From NCBI RefSeq assembly GCF_014333425.1, contig NZ_JACRYT010000005.1:62001-126000 (forward strand): a stretch of DNA of 64,000 bases, written 5' to 3'. The translations under genes and the position numbers were made by a program. Shown here in pieces: positions 1 to 8,237 of this stretch (positions are counted from its first letter, which is position 1; each line of letters starts with the position of its first letter). This stretch comes from Zhenpiania hominis. GTDB lineage: Bacteria; Bacillota; Clostridia; Peptostreptococcales; Anaerovoracaceae. Below the pieces are notes generated by a model. It was not told the DNA's origin. It did not search any database and was given only the letters and a program-made list of their open reading frames with translations.

Positions 1-510
1 GTAAACGAATTGCAGAAAAAAATTGTCAGCTACATGGCTTCCATTTCTTCAACTGATACGGTAACGGAAAAGCAGGCGGCACAGCTTTCCGGTCTGATGC
101 ATGTGGCGGCAGATATTGAACATGTAGGGGATTATTGTGAAAATATTGCAGTTTTCGCGGAAGAGAAAACGAAAAATAAGTATGAGTTTTCTGATGCGGC
201 ATGCGCGGAGATTTATGAGTGTTTTGATCATGCGGCACGTATGCTGAGAGACAGTATAGAAGCTCTGGAAACAGGCGACTACCGGGTGGCTAAGGGAGTG
301 AAAGAGCAGGAAGAGCAGCTGAATCATATAGAAGTTCTCTTAAGAAAGCAGCATATGAAACGGATCAGCGAGAAAAAATGTTCTCCGGAGTTTACTGTCA
401 TTTATACAGATGTAATACATAATATTGAACGTATTGGCGATTGCTGCGATAATATTGCCAATGCGGTTCTGGATAATGTTAATTTTAAAGCTTCCGACAG
501 CAGCAACTGA
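1..510 (+). CDS. PhoU-domain protein, 5' end outside window (probably C-terminus of a Na/Pi cotransporter)
   Basis: The reading frame is open from base 1 (V-N-E-L-Q-K-K...), so only the C-terminal 169 residues are present. Two helical PhoU-type repeats are visible, each with the family's metal-binding/turn signature: D-I-E-H-V-G-D-Y-C-E-N-I near the start and N-I-E-R-I-G-D-C-C-D-N-I near the end. The xNELQ start followed by two repeats is how the cytoplasmic tail of NptA/YjbB-type sodium:phosphate symporters usually reads; a free PhoU is the alternative and cannot be excluded without the upstream DNA. It is followed within 51 bases by a PhoB/PhoR-like two-component pair, which fits a phosphate-linked context. 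Confidence 0.75.
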   Translation, partial: VNELQKKIVSYMASISSTDTVTEKQAAQLSGLMHVAADIEHVGDYCENIAVFAEEKTKNKYEFSDAACAEIYECFDHAARMLRDSIEALETGDYRVAKGVKEQEEQLNHIEVLLRKQHMKRISEKKCSPEFTVIYTDVIHNIERIGDCCDNIANAVLDNVNFKASDSSN

Positions 511-512
511 AT

Positions 513-541
513 TTGAAAAAAACACAAAATTATGATAAAAT
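513..541 (+). promoter_or_regulatory. possible sigma-A promoter for the two-component operon
   Basis: TTGAAA (513-518), a 17-base spacer and TAAAAT (536-541) form a reasonable -35/-10 pair directly after the PhoU-domain stop codon. The predicted start would leave only about 13 untranslated bases before the ATG at 561, unusually short, so this may be chance. Confidence 0.3.
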
Positions 542-560
542 ATTAGGGTGGTGGATAATC

Positions 561-1250
561 ATGAAAAAAATTCTCATTATTGAAGATGAACCGAATATTC
601 GGGAACTGGTACTGTATAACCTGAAAGCCAATGGATATGAAGGCATTGAAGCGGAAGACGGTTATATGGGAATTACGATGGTACATAAGGAAAAGCCGGA
701 TTTGATTCTTCTGGATATCATGCTTCCGGGTAAAAATGGATACGACATCTGCAAGGAATTGAGAGAAGAGGGGAATGAAACCCCGATTATTATGCTGACA
801 GCTAAAAATGAGGAAATTGATAAAGTCCTCGGGCTGGAATTCGGCGCGGACGATTACATTTCAAAACCATTTGGAATTCGGGAATTGATGGCGAGAATTA
901 AAGCAGTTCTGAGACGGTATGACAATACACATGACAATCTGCCGCCGGGTGAACATATTTTAAAGATCAATGATCTGGAAATCAATATTGAGAGACATCA
1001 GGTGAAAGTAGGAGAGCAGCTTGTGGATCTGACTTTGAAAGAGTTTGAGCTTCTTTGCTATCTGGCGGAAAACAGGGGGCATGTTTTAACTCGAGATCAG
1101 CTTTTAGACAAAGTCTGGGGGATCGAATATGCCGGAGAAACCAGAACAGTAGATGTGCATATCCGATATCTGCGTAAAAAATTGGGGCAGAGCGGGGATG
1201 AAGAAAAATATATTGAAACGATCAGAGGTAAAGGATATAAGATAAAATGA
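561..1250 (+). CDS. OmpR/PhoB-family response regulator
   Basis: A 229-aa DNA-binding response regulator. The receiver domain (residues 1-115) has the acidic pair E-D-E near the N-terminus, the phospho-acceptor Asp in L-L-D-I-M-L-P-G (about residue 52) and the conserved Lys in I-S-K-P-F-G (about residue 103). The C-terminal winged helix (residues 130-229) is of Trans_reg_C type, ending R-G-x-G-Y. An in-frame ATG at 513 exists, but the ATG at 561 is preceded by a GGGTGG ribosome site and starts the canonical K-K-I-L-I-I-E-D-E. The stop overlaps the kinase start (ATGA), so the two are co-translated. The PhoU-domain neighbour suggests phosphate or envelope sensing, but the regulon is unknown. 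Confidence 0.93.
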   Translation: MKKILIIEDEPNIRELVLYNLKANGYEGIEAEDGYMGITMVHKEKPDLILLDIMLPGKNGYDICKELREEGNETPIIMLTAKNEEIDKVLGLEFGADDYISKPFGIRELMARIKAVLRRYDNTHDNLPPGEHILKINDLEINIERHQVKVGEQLVDLTLKEFELLCYLAENRGHVLTRDQLLDKVWGIEYAGETRTVDVHIRYLRKKLGQSGDEEKYIETIRGKGYKIK

Positions 1251-2200
1251 GAAATAAATTTATTCGAGCCGCAGGCGAAATTGTTCTGTTTAACCTGTTG
1301 GCGCTGTTTCTTGTTTACAGGCTGTTTATCGCATCGCGCATGGAAGCTGCGGGGTCCGTGGATGAAAGCATTTTTATTGTGAGGAGCGGACTGTGGATTT
1401 TTGTCGGGATCTATCTGATCGGTATGATTCTTTTAGGAATTCACATCTATCTCAATATGGTAAAACCTGTGGGCAGAGCTCATGAAGATCTGAAAAGGGC
1501 TGCGGAAGAAAGTAAACGGGCGGAGATGATCCGTAAAGAGTTTGTGGCAAATGTCAGCCATGAGCTGAAAACTCCCCTTACTTCCATATCTGGATTTATC
1601 GAGACTTTGCAGCAGGGCGCCGCGGAAGATCCGGAGATTCGAACCAGATTCATTGATATAATCGCAATTGAAACTTCCCGTTTAAAACGACTGATTGAAG
1701 ATTTACTGGTTTTATCAGACATTGAAAATCGAAAAGAGTCCGCGGATGTTCAGGAATTCAGCGCTAAGGAGGAAATTGAGAAAACGGTACAGACCCTGCA
1801 ACCGATTGCAGAAGACAAAAATGTAGAGTTAATAACCGGTTTTGATGAAGATGTTGTTATCTTGGGCAGTCCGGATCGCTTTCGCCAAATGATGGTAAAT
1901 CTGATCGAAAATGCAGTGAAGTATTCAGAAGAAGGCGGTCGCGTTTGGATTGAAGCAAGAAAACTGGATACAAAGGTTCAGGTTACAGTGAAAGATGAAG
2001 GAATCGGTATTGCGGAAGAACATCTGGATCGACTTTTTGAACGTTTTTATCGCGTTGATAAATCCAGATCCGCAAAGGCCGGGGGGACCGGACTCGGATT
2101 ATCCATTGTGAAACACATCGCGGCATTGTTCAATGCAGAGTTAAAAGTGGAAAGCAAGGTCGGGGAGGGATCAATTTTCTATGTAATCTTTGAAAGGTAG
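1247..2200 (+). CDS. PhoR-like sensor histidine kinase
   Basis: A 317-aa membrane kinase. Two hydrophobic segments (about residues 9-27 and 45-68) bracket a short extracytoplasmic loop of about 17 residues, followed by a coiled linker, a HisKA H-box (N-V-S-H-E-L-K-T-P-L-T-S, His about 104) and a HATPase domain with N (N-L-I-E-N-A), G1 (D-E-G-I-G-I) and G2 (G-G-T-G-L-G-L) boxes. The loop is too short for a classic periplasmic sensor domain and no PAS or HAMP is evident, so the signal probably comes through the membrane or a partner such as the upstream PhoU-domain protein. Translationally coupled to the regulator by a 4-base overlap. Confidence 0.93.
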   Translation: MRNKFIRAAGEIVLFNLLALFLVYRLFIASRMEAAGSVDESIFIVRSGLWIFVGIYLIGMILLGIHIYLNMVKPVGRAHEDLKRAAEESKRAEMIRKEFVANVSHELKTPLTSISGFIETLQQGAAEDPEIRTRFIDIIAIETSRLKRLIEDLLVLSDIENRKESADVQEFSAKEEIEKTVQTLQPIAEDKNVELITGFDEDVVILGSPDRFRQMMVNLIENAVKYSEEGGRVWIEARKLDTKVQVTVKDEGIGIAEEHLDRLFERFYRVDKSRSAKAGGTGLGLSIVKHIAALFNAELKVESKVGEGSIFYVIFER

Positions 2201-2210
2201 GCTATTATAT

Positions 2211-4520
2211 ATGGAGACACTCGACTATTTAATAAGTGATCTGGCATATATTCTCGTAGTAGCTGGAATTGTGACGCTGATTTTTAAGAAAATTGGTCAG
2301 CCGGTTGTTCTGGCATATATTATTGCGGGTTTTTTAATCAGTCCTAACTTTTCTTACCTTCCCACGATTATTGAAGTGGAGGATATCGAAGTATGGGCCA
2401 ATATTGGAATTGTTTTTTTGATGTTCGGTCTGGGACTGGAATTCAGTTTTAAAAAAATTGCCACTGTGGGGGGAAGTGCCTTCGTTACCTCTATGACGGT
2501 GATGATGTCCATGATCATCATTGGATATGCGACAGGACAGCTTCTCGGCTGGGAGAAAATGGACAGTATCTTTTTAGGCGGAATGATTTCCATGTCCTCA
2601 ACAATGATTATTCTAAAGGCCTACGAAGAATATAAGTTGAAAAAAGAAAAGTTTGCCCAGCTAGTATTGGGGACGCTTGTTATTGAAGATATCGGGGGCA
2701 TTTTTATGATGATCATTCTGTCAACTCTCGCAGTCGGACAGAGTACATCTGGTTTGGATGTTTTCAAAAATATTGGGATGCTGCTGCTTGATCTTGTAAT
2801 CTGGCTGGTTTTAGGAATTTATCTGATCCCAACTTTTTTAAAAAAAATATCCCGCCTTGTGAACGATGAATTGTTACTCATTATATCCATTGGGTTATGT
2901 TTGGGGATGGTTGTAATTGCTAACGCAATTGGCTTTTCATCAGCTTTGGGGGCATTCCTGGCTGGTTCGATTCTGGCGGGGACTTTTCAGGGCAAGCGGA
3001 TTGAGAGTATGGTTAAACCGATCAAAGATTTGTTCGGCGCTGTATTTTTTGTTTCAGTAGGGATGCTGATTGAACCCAATCTGTTGGTCGAATATCTGGG
3101 ACCGATACTGATAATCACTGCTGTTACGATTTTAGGGCAGATGACATTTGCCACACTTGGTATCCTTTTCTCCGGGCAGTCACTCCATACAGCGATTCGC
3201 GGAGGCTTCAGCATGGTTCAGATCGGTGAATTCTCATTCATTATCGCTTCTCTTGGAATGAGTCTTGGGGTAATCAGTGATTTTCTTTATCCGATTGTGG
3301 TATGTGTTTCTGTAATTACTACATTTACGACTCCGATATTTATAAAAAATTCAGAGCGTGTTTATGAATTTGCCCGGCACCATCTATCCCCCAAGTTGTA
3401 CAAATTTTTGAACCGCCATACATCGGAACAACAGAGTACAGCAGATAAAGACTGGGACTGGAATCGATACATCAAGCGTTTTTTTGTCCGCACACTGATC
3501 TGTACGGTTGCGATTCTGTTCATATATGTTGGAGGAACCAGCTTTTTACTTCCTTTTTTACAAGAATATATGCATGGAATTGAGGCGAATTTCATTGCGG
3601 CGGGCATTACTTGTCTGTTTATGATACCGCTGATTAATATTATGTGTTCCAAAAAAAGCGTTTTGTATACGAAGTTGTGGCTGAAAAGTCAGGCGAATAG
3701 AATGCCGCTGTTGGCATTTACCGGCATGCGAATCGTTATTTCCTGCGGATTCATTGTTATGACTTTGAGAAAGCTGCTGCATCTCCCCTATATTCCACTT
3801 ATCGTATTGTCTTTTGCGGCAATTGTATTTATTGTAAAATCGGACTATATCAAGGGAAAAACTTTGAAAATAGAGATGCGTTTCATAGAGAACTTTTATG
3901 AAAATACTCTTGCGAGACAGAAACGGGAGCGAGGGATAAAAGGAGAACATCACTGGCTGGATGAATCCTTTTTCGTAGTGGAATTCAATGTAACCAAGAC
4001 GATCCCGCAGAATACGATTCTCGAGTTCTGTCAGAGCCGCTTTTTTCATGTGACGATTATTAAGATTATCCGAGATGGCAAACATCTCAATATGCCAAGT
4101 GGGAAAACCAGAGTGATAGAAGGCGATGTGATTCATGCGATTGGAACGAAAACGGAAATTGAAGCCTGCATCCTGATGCTGGAGAACGCGGAACATATCC
4201 AGGAACCACAGGAACCAATGGTGACGCTCAGAGAGTATATCTATGGTCAAATTTTTTACGAAATTGAGCCGGAAAAACAGATTATATGCTGTCCGATTGA
4301 AGTGGAAGAAGGAGCCAGCCTGATAAAAAAATCGATTAAAAATTCCGGATTCCGTACAAAATATAAAGGGTATATTCTTGGAATCGAAAGAGGAATGTTG
4401 TCGATTGTGAATCCGGATATTGATATGGTAATCGAAGAAGGCGATTTGCTGTGGGTAATCGGTACTCAAAAAATGGCAAATAGCTTGCTGAAAGCTGATT
4501 TTTTAGATGAAGAAGAATAA
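2211..4520 (+). CDS. KefB/CPA2-type cation:proton antiporter with C-terminal TrkA-C-like region
   Basis: About 769 aa. Residues 1-385 are a Na_H_Exchanger fold with roughly 12 hydrophobic segments and the CPA2 signatures A-Y-I-I-A-G-F-L-I-S-P, F-G-L-G-L-E-F and S-A-L-G-A-F-L-A-G. Two more hydrophobic blocks follow (about 430-540), then a soluble tail with two TrkA-C-like units (I-x-E-G-D-V-I-H-A-I-G-T and I-E-E-G-D-L-L-W-V-I-G-T) typical of ligand-gated potassium efflux proteins. The ATG at 2211, with AAAGG upstream, is preferred over an in-frame ATG at 2190 inside the kinase gene. It directly follows the kinase, so it may be co-transcribed and could be its target. Ion specificity (K or Na) cannot be read from sequence. 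Confidence 0.88.
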   Translation: METLDYLISDLAYILVVAGIVTLIFKKIGQPVVLAYIIAGFLISPNFSYLPTIIEVEDIEVWANIGIVFLMFGLGLEFSFKKIATVGGSAFVTSMTVMMSMIIIGYATGQLLGWEKMDSIFLGGMISMSSTMIILKAYEEYKLKKEKFAQLVLGTLVIEDIGGIFMMIILSTLAVGQSTSGLDVFKNIGMLLLDLVIWLVLGIYLIPTFLKKISRLVNDELLLIISIGLCLGMVVIANAIGFSSALGAFLAGSILAGTFQGKRIESMVKPIKDLFGAVFFVSVGMLIEPNLLVEYLGPILIITAVTILGQMTFATLGILFSGQSLHTAIRGGFSMVQIGEFSFIIASLGMSLGVISDFLYPIVVCVSVITTFTTPIFIKNSERVYEFARHHLSPKLYKFLNRHTSEQQSTADKDWDWNRYIKRFFVRTLICTVAILFIYVGGTSFLLPFLQEYMHGIEANFIAAGITCLFMIPLINIMCSKKSVLYTKLWLKSQANRMPLLAFTGMRIVISCGFIVMTLRKLLHLPYIPLIVLSFAAIVFIVKSDYIKGKTLKIEMRFIENFYENTLARQKRERGIKGEHHWLDESFFVVEFNVTKTIPQNTILEFCQSRFFHVTIIKIIRDGKHLNMPSGKTRVIEGDVIHAIGTKTEIEACILMLENAEHIQEPQEPMVTLREYIYGQIFYEIEPEKQIICCPIEVEEGASLIKKSIKNSGFRTKYKGYILGIERGMLSIVNPDIDMVIEEGDLLWVIGTQKMANSLLKADFLDEEE

Positions 4521-4527
4521 AATTTTT

Positions 4528-4566
4528 CAAAGAAACCGCAAGTTATATAAATTTGCGGTTTCTTTG
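4528..4566 (+). terminator. strong intrinsic terminator (palindromic, possibly bidirectional)
   Basis: A 14-base stem (CAAAGAAACCGCAA, complement at 4553-4566) with an 11-base loop starts 8 bases after the antiporter stop. A T-run precedes the stem and TCTTTG ends it. It closes the two-component/antiporter operon. Confidence 0.8.
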
Positions 4567-4573
4567 AATTAAC

Positions 4574-4602
4574 TTGCGAAATCTAAAAAGATGTGATATA
4601 AT
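4574..4602 (+). promoter_or_regulatory. sigma-A-type promoter with extended -10 for the DUF1538/P-II operon
   Basis: TTGCGA (4574-4579), a 17-base spacer and TATAAT (4597-4602) with an upstream TG (extended -10). It sits just after the preceding terminator and about 48 bases before the DUF1538 start. Confidence 0.8.
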
Positions 4603-4649
4603 ATTCTAAAAGTTCGTTATTTTCTGTCGAAACCAAGAAGAAAGGTGGG

Positions 4650-6137
4650 ATGCGATTGAATGCACTATTAGAAAAGTTGAAGGAAGTCTTTGTTTCAGTA
4701 CTTCCGATTACAATGATCGTTCTAATTCTGAATTTTACCCTGACACCCATGTCCGGCAGTATGGTAATCCGGTTTTTAATCGGAGCAGTATTGATTATCG
4801 CCGGTCTCTCGGTTTTTCTTCTGGGTGTTGATCTGGGAATCACTCCGATTGGGAACCATATGGGTTCCTTTATTACAAAGAGCAACAAATTCGTTATTGT
4901 AGTTTTGGCTGGAATGGCTCTGGGATTTTTTATTTCGATTGCCGAACCGGATCTTCACATTCTGGCTAATCAGGTGGATAGTGTAACCGATGGACTGATT
5001 CCCAAAATCACCATTGTCATCGTTGTTTCTATTGGAATCGCGGTGCTGCTTGGCACTGGACTAGGCAGAATTGTAAAAGGGTTTCCGCTTTATAAGCTTT
5101 TGACAATTCTCTATTTGATTATACTGGTTCTTGCTTTATTTACTTCAAGAGAGTTTCTTGCGATTTCTTTTGATGCGTCAGGAGCTACGACGGGCGCCAT
5201 GACAGTTCCCTTTATTATGGCGCTGGCAATTGGCGTAACCGCTATGAGAAAGGACTCTAAATCATCGGAAAAAGATAGTTTTGGCTTGGTAGCGATTGCG
5301 TCTACTGGCGCGATTATAGCTGTGATGATAATGAGTATTCTTTTCGGCACTGATGAGATACACGGTAGCATGACGGTTGACCCTGGAGAAAATCCGGCGA
5401 TCCTGCTTCCATTTGTTCAGGAGTTCCCGCATATCGCGTGGGAATCCGCTCTGGCGGTGTTTCTAATCTGCAATATTGCGGCAATTAAAGTAAAAGGACG
5501 CAACCTGAAACGGATCTGTATCGGACTTTTTTATAACTGGATTGGTCTGACGGTTTTTCTTGTCGGTGTAAACGCGGGTTTCCTGGACGCGGGAAGTTAC
5601 ATCGGCCATTATCTCGCAGGGAATTATTCAAATGTGATTCTGATTATTGTCGGATTTGTGATTGGGCTGCTTACCATTCTGGCAGAACCGGCAGTACATG
5701 TATTAACGCATCAGATCGAGACGGTTACGGCAGGATATGTAAAACGTCCCTATGTGCTGGGAGCTCTGTCAATTGGCGTAGGGTGCGCGGTGGCTCTCTC
5801 GGTAGTGCGGATTCTGATACCGGAATTGCTGCTATGGCATTATCTGCTTCCAGGTTATGCAATTTGTATTGGATTGATGTACTTTGCACCAAAATTGTTT
5901 GTGGGAATAGCCTTTGATTCGGGTGGCGTTGCCTCGGGACCAATGACCGCTACTTTTATTCTGACATTTACGCAAGGTGCGGCTGAGTATGTAGAATGCG
6001 CGGATGTGATGGTAGAAGGTTTCGGCGTGATCGCAATGGTAGCAATGACTCCGATTATCGCGTTGCAGGTTTTGGGTTTGATTTTTAAAATAAAAACAGC
6101 GAAACAGGGAGGAGGGGAACAAAGTGAAACCCTTTGA
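4650..6137 (+). CDS. DUF1538 family integral membrane protein
   Basis: A 495-aa, very hydrophobic protein of two homologous halves. Each half carries the same marker set: A-E-P-(D/A)-(L/V)-H followed by L-(A/T)-(N/H)-Q, and later a S/F-F-D-(A/S)-(S/G)-G-A/V-x-(T/S)-G-(A/P)-M-T motif (about residues 90, 173, 345 and 425). This internal duplication is characteristic of DUF1538, a family of presumed transporters without a defined substrate. Start: ATG 4650 behind AAAGGTGGG. It overlaps the next gene by 14 bases; the partner is a P-II-like protein, an arrangement seen when a P-II protein gates a transporter (as GlnK does for AmtB). Transport of a small ion is inference only. Confidence 0.85.
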   Translation: MRLNALLEKLKEVFVSVLPITMIVLILNFTLTPMSGSMVIRFLIGAVLIIAGLSVFLLGVDLGITPIGNHMGSFITKSNKFVIVVLAGMALGFFISIAEPDLHILANQVDSVTDGLIPKITIVIVVSIGIAVLLGTGLGRIVKGFPLYKLLTILYLIILVLALFTSREFLAISFDASGATTGAMTVPFIMALAIGVTAMRKDSKSSEKDSFGLVAIASTGAIIAVMIMSILFGTDEIHGSMTVDPGENPAILLPFVQEFPHIAWESALAVFLICNIAAIKVKGRNLKRICIGLFYNWIGLTVFLVGVNAGFLDAGSYIGHYLAGNYSNVILIIVGFVIGLLTILAEPAVHVLTHQIETVTAGYVKRPYVLGALSIGVGCAVALSVVRILIPELLLWHYLLPGYAICIGLMYFAPKLFVGIAFDSGGVASGPMTATFILTFTQGAAEYVECADVMVEGFGVIAMVAMTPIIALQVLGLIFKIKTAKQGGGEQSETL

Positions 6138-6777
6138 GTGCGTTTATTTTGTAGTTCATCATGGGCTTGCCAGTAAAATACTGCGTTTTGCAAGGAATCA
6201 CGGAATTTTCGGAGGAACCATTTTTTATGGAGTGGGAACGGTAAAGAATTTCTGGCTGGAGGTTTTTGAGCTGAGCCATACAGAGAAAGAAATTCTTGTT
6301 ATGGTAGCCAAACCAGGCTATGCTTTTCGTCTGATGAAGCTGCTGTATGAGGAGCTGGAAATGGAAAAACAAAACCATGGAATTGTATTCAGTGTGCCAG
6401 CTCTGAGCTTTACGGGCGGAGTTCATGAGACGGATTTGGAGGGAGAAGACAAGGAGGGTAAAAGCATGTATCATCTGATAACGGTGATTGTCAATAAAGG
6501 TGACGCGGAAAAAGCGCTGGAAGCGGCACAGAGCGCGGGAACACAGGGTGGAACCATTATTAATGCCCGCGGAGCGGGAAGACATGAAACAAGCAGACTC
6601 TTTTTAATGGACATTGAGCCGGAAAAAGAAATTCTGATGATGATTGTGAAAAAGGAAAACTCGCAGGCAATAACAGAGGCGATTAACCGGGAAATGCATA
6701 TGGAAGAACAGGGAAAAGGGGTTATGTTTGTTCAGGAAGTAAGCAGGGCCTATGGACTCTATCATAAGGAAAAATAA
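6124..6777 (+). CDS. tandem P-II-like regulatory protein
   Basis: 217 aa, GTG start at 6124 behind GGAGGGG, overlapping DUF1538 by 14 bases. It contains two P-II-like ferredoxin folds: residues 1-100 (G-I-F-G-G-T-I-F-Y-G...) and 110-217 (L-I-T-V-I-V-N-K-G-D... T-Q-G-G-T-I-I-N-A-R-G). Each has the V-N-K/G-x-A pattern and the G-G-T-(I)-x-x-A-R-G turn of the P-II nucleotide/T-loop region. No uridylylation Tyr in the usual T-loop context is obvious. Fusion of two units would give a pseudo-symmetric assembly matching the two-fold repeat of DUF1538. It most likely senses a metabolite or nucleotide and regulates the adjacent membrane protein (inference from operon structure). Confidence 0.8.
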   Translation: MKPFECVYFVVHHGLASKILRFARNHGIFGGTIFYGVGTVKNFWLEVFELSHTEKEILVMVAKPGYAFRLMKLLYEELEMEKQNHGIVFSVPALSFTGGVHETDLEGEDKEGKSMYHLITVIVNKGDAEKALEAAQSAGTQGGTIINARGAGRHETSRLFLMDIEPEKEILMMIVKKENSQAITEAINREMHMEEQGKGVMFVQEVSRAYGLYHKEK

Positions 6778-6805
6778 ACACGGCAGATGAAATCCTTTTT
6801 TAATG

Positions 6806-6840
6806 AGAGATGCTCTTCAATTTCAGAGCATCTCTTTTTC
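6806..6840 (+). terminator. intrinsic terminator after the P-II-like gene
   Basis: An 11-base perfect stem (AGAGATGCTCT / AGAGCATCTCT) with an 8-base loop followed by TTTT. It isolates cpaF from the upstream operon. Confidence 0.9.
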
Positions 6841-6894
6841 GTGAAATTAACAGAGGTACCAGTACATTTGTCAAAATTTGTCGAAAAAGAATGA

Positions 6895-6922
6895 TTGCAA
6901 AAAAATTCCAGTGTGTTATACT
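6895..6922 (+). promoter_or_regulatory. promoter of cpaF
   Basis: TTGCAA (6895-6900), a 16-base spacer and TATACT (6917-6922) with TGT before it (extended -10), 30 bases upstream of the cpaF ATG. Confidence 0.7.
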
Positions 6923-7831
6923 ATACACAAGAAAGGAAAAATAAGTAAAATATGGATAAAAATGAAATTATAAAGCAGGATATAAATGTGAGAACTATTA
7001 TTCAGAAAATACGGAATGCTTTGGCTCTGGAGGAAGAGGAGTTGACCGATGAGTTTGTCCGCGAGACCATTGAGGCACATATTTTAAAGGATAGAAGACT
7101 GATACAGAGACATCCGAAAGACGTAGAAAAACTGATCGACCGAATTTTTTTCTCTATGCGGAGAGAACTGGACATTCTGCAGCCTTATATTGAAGATGAA
7201 CAGGTCTCTGAAATTATGGTAAATGGAAAGGATCATATCTTCGTTGAAAAAAATGGAATGATACAGAAGGCAGAGATTCAGTTTGATACCACAGAAGATC
7301 TGGAAGAGCTGATCCGAAGACTGGCGGCAGGGGTCCGTCGGGAAATTAATGAATTAAACCCGATCGTTGACGCTCGTCTGCCGGATGGATCCAGAGTAAA
7401 CGCTGTTTACAAAAATATTGCTCTGAACGGACCAATCCTTACGATTCGAAAATTTCCGCAGAAAGCAATTGATATGCCCGCGTTGATAACAATGGGGAGC
7501 ATCACAAAAGAAGCGGCGGATTTTCTTCAATCTATGGTAAAAGCGGGGTACAATTGTTTTATCAGTGGGGGAACTTCTTCCGGGAAAACGACATTTCTCA
7601 ATGTGCTGTCCAACTTTATTCCTCATGATGAGAGGGTAATTCTAATTGAAGATTCCGCGGAATTGCAGATTAAGCAGATCCACAATCTGGTGCGATTGGA
7701 ATGCAAACAGGCCAATGTCCAGCAGAAAGGCAGGGTGACCATGGAGGATTTGATCAAGACCAGTCTGCGAATGCGTCCAGATCGTATTATCGTAGGGGAA
7801 GTCCGGGGAAAGGAGGTGATGGATATGATAC

Positions 7832-7848
7832 AGGCAAATATATCTACT
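7832..7848 (+). other. left attachment site (attL) with inner arm
   Basis: The core hexamer AGGCAA (7832-7837) belongs to the cpaF codons for Q-A. It is followed by the left arm ATATATCTACT (7838-7848), which mirrors the right arm with one mismatch. A six-base junction matches the 6-7-base core used by Tn554-family recombinases. Confidence 0.8.
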
Positions 7849-7894
7849 AGAGAAAAAATGCGTTTGATGTTTTTTAACAAATTTCAAAATCATA

Positions 7895-7923
7895 TTGCAA
7901 AATTTACATTTTTTGCATATAAT
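7895..7923 (+). promoter_or_regulatory. rightward left-end promoter with embedded operator-like inverted repeat
   Basis: TTGCAA (7895-7900), a 17-base spacer and TATAAT (7918-7923) are near consensus. Between and overlapping them is an inverted repeat TGCAAAA ... TTTTGCA (7896-7902 and 7911-7917), placed where a repressor would block polymerase. It reads into the element from the left end, 47 bases from the arm. No ORF of note begins until 8238, leaving a 300-base leader. Confidence 0.6.
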
Positions 7924-8237
7924 AACTATAAATTACAAGATACTTTTTTTCATAATTATAAATTGGAACAGGTTAAAGATGAGAAAGCTGATAGAAACAG
8001 TTGAGATAAGAGTAAACAAGTTATTAAATCTTTCAAGCAGTTAAATACGAGTGCAAGAAAGGAGAAGTTCAAAGAGTATTAAAAAAGGAGATCAAATAGT
8101 GATATAGTATGAGAGCCAGATCGAAATGTTTTAATCAATAGTGAAGCTACAAAAGGAAATGCGTAATAGTACCTAAATCGCTCCACCAAAAAAGCGAAAG
8201 AGATGTTAAAAAATATAATATTTGGCAGGAAATACAG

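Larger units (their letters stand above)
6952..8004 (+). pseudogene. cpaF: cpaF/tadA-type secretion ATPase, 5' part, interrupted by the ICE
   Basis: Residues 1-295 are a CpaF/VirB11-type hexameric ATPase of tad (Flp) pilus systems: an N-terminal helical domain, the P-I-V-D-A-R-L-P-D-G-S-R-V-N region, Walker A G-G-T-S-S-G-K-T-T (about residue 206), the L-I-E-D-S-A-E-L Asp box and Walker B I-I-V-G-E-V-R-G (about residue 278). The native sequence ends at ...M-D-M-I-Q-A (7837). The frame then continues for 55 residues of element DNA (N-I-S-T-R-E-K...), rich in Phe, Asn and Lys and unlike any CpaF. The missing part, starting M-N-T-G-H-D-G-S-L-S-T-G-H with the conserved His box, lies at 63711-64000. 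The truncated protein keeps both Walker motifs but lacks the His box, so it is probably inactive. Confidence 0.93.

Noticed and set aside
3558..4469. 303-codon open frame on the minus strand
   Set aside because: Entirely antisense to the antiporter tail with clear TrkA-C motifs; no ribosome site or family motif.
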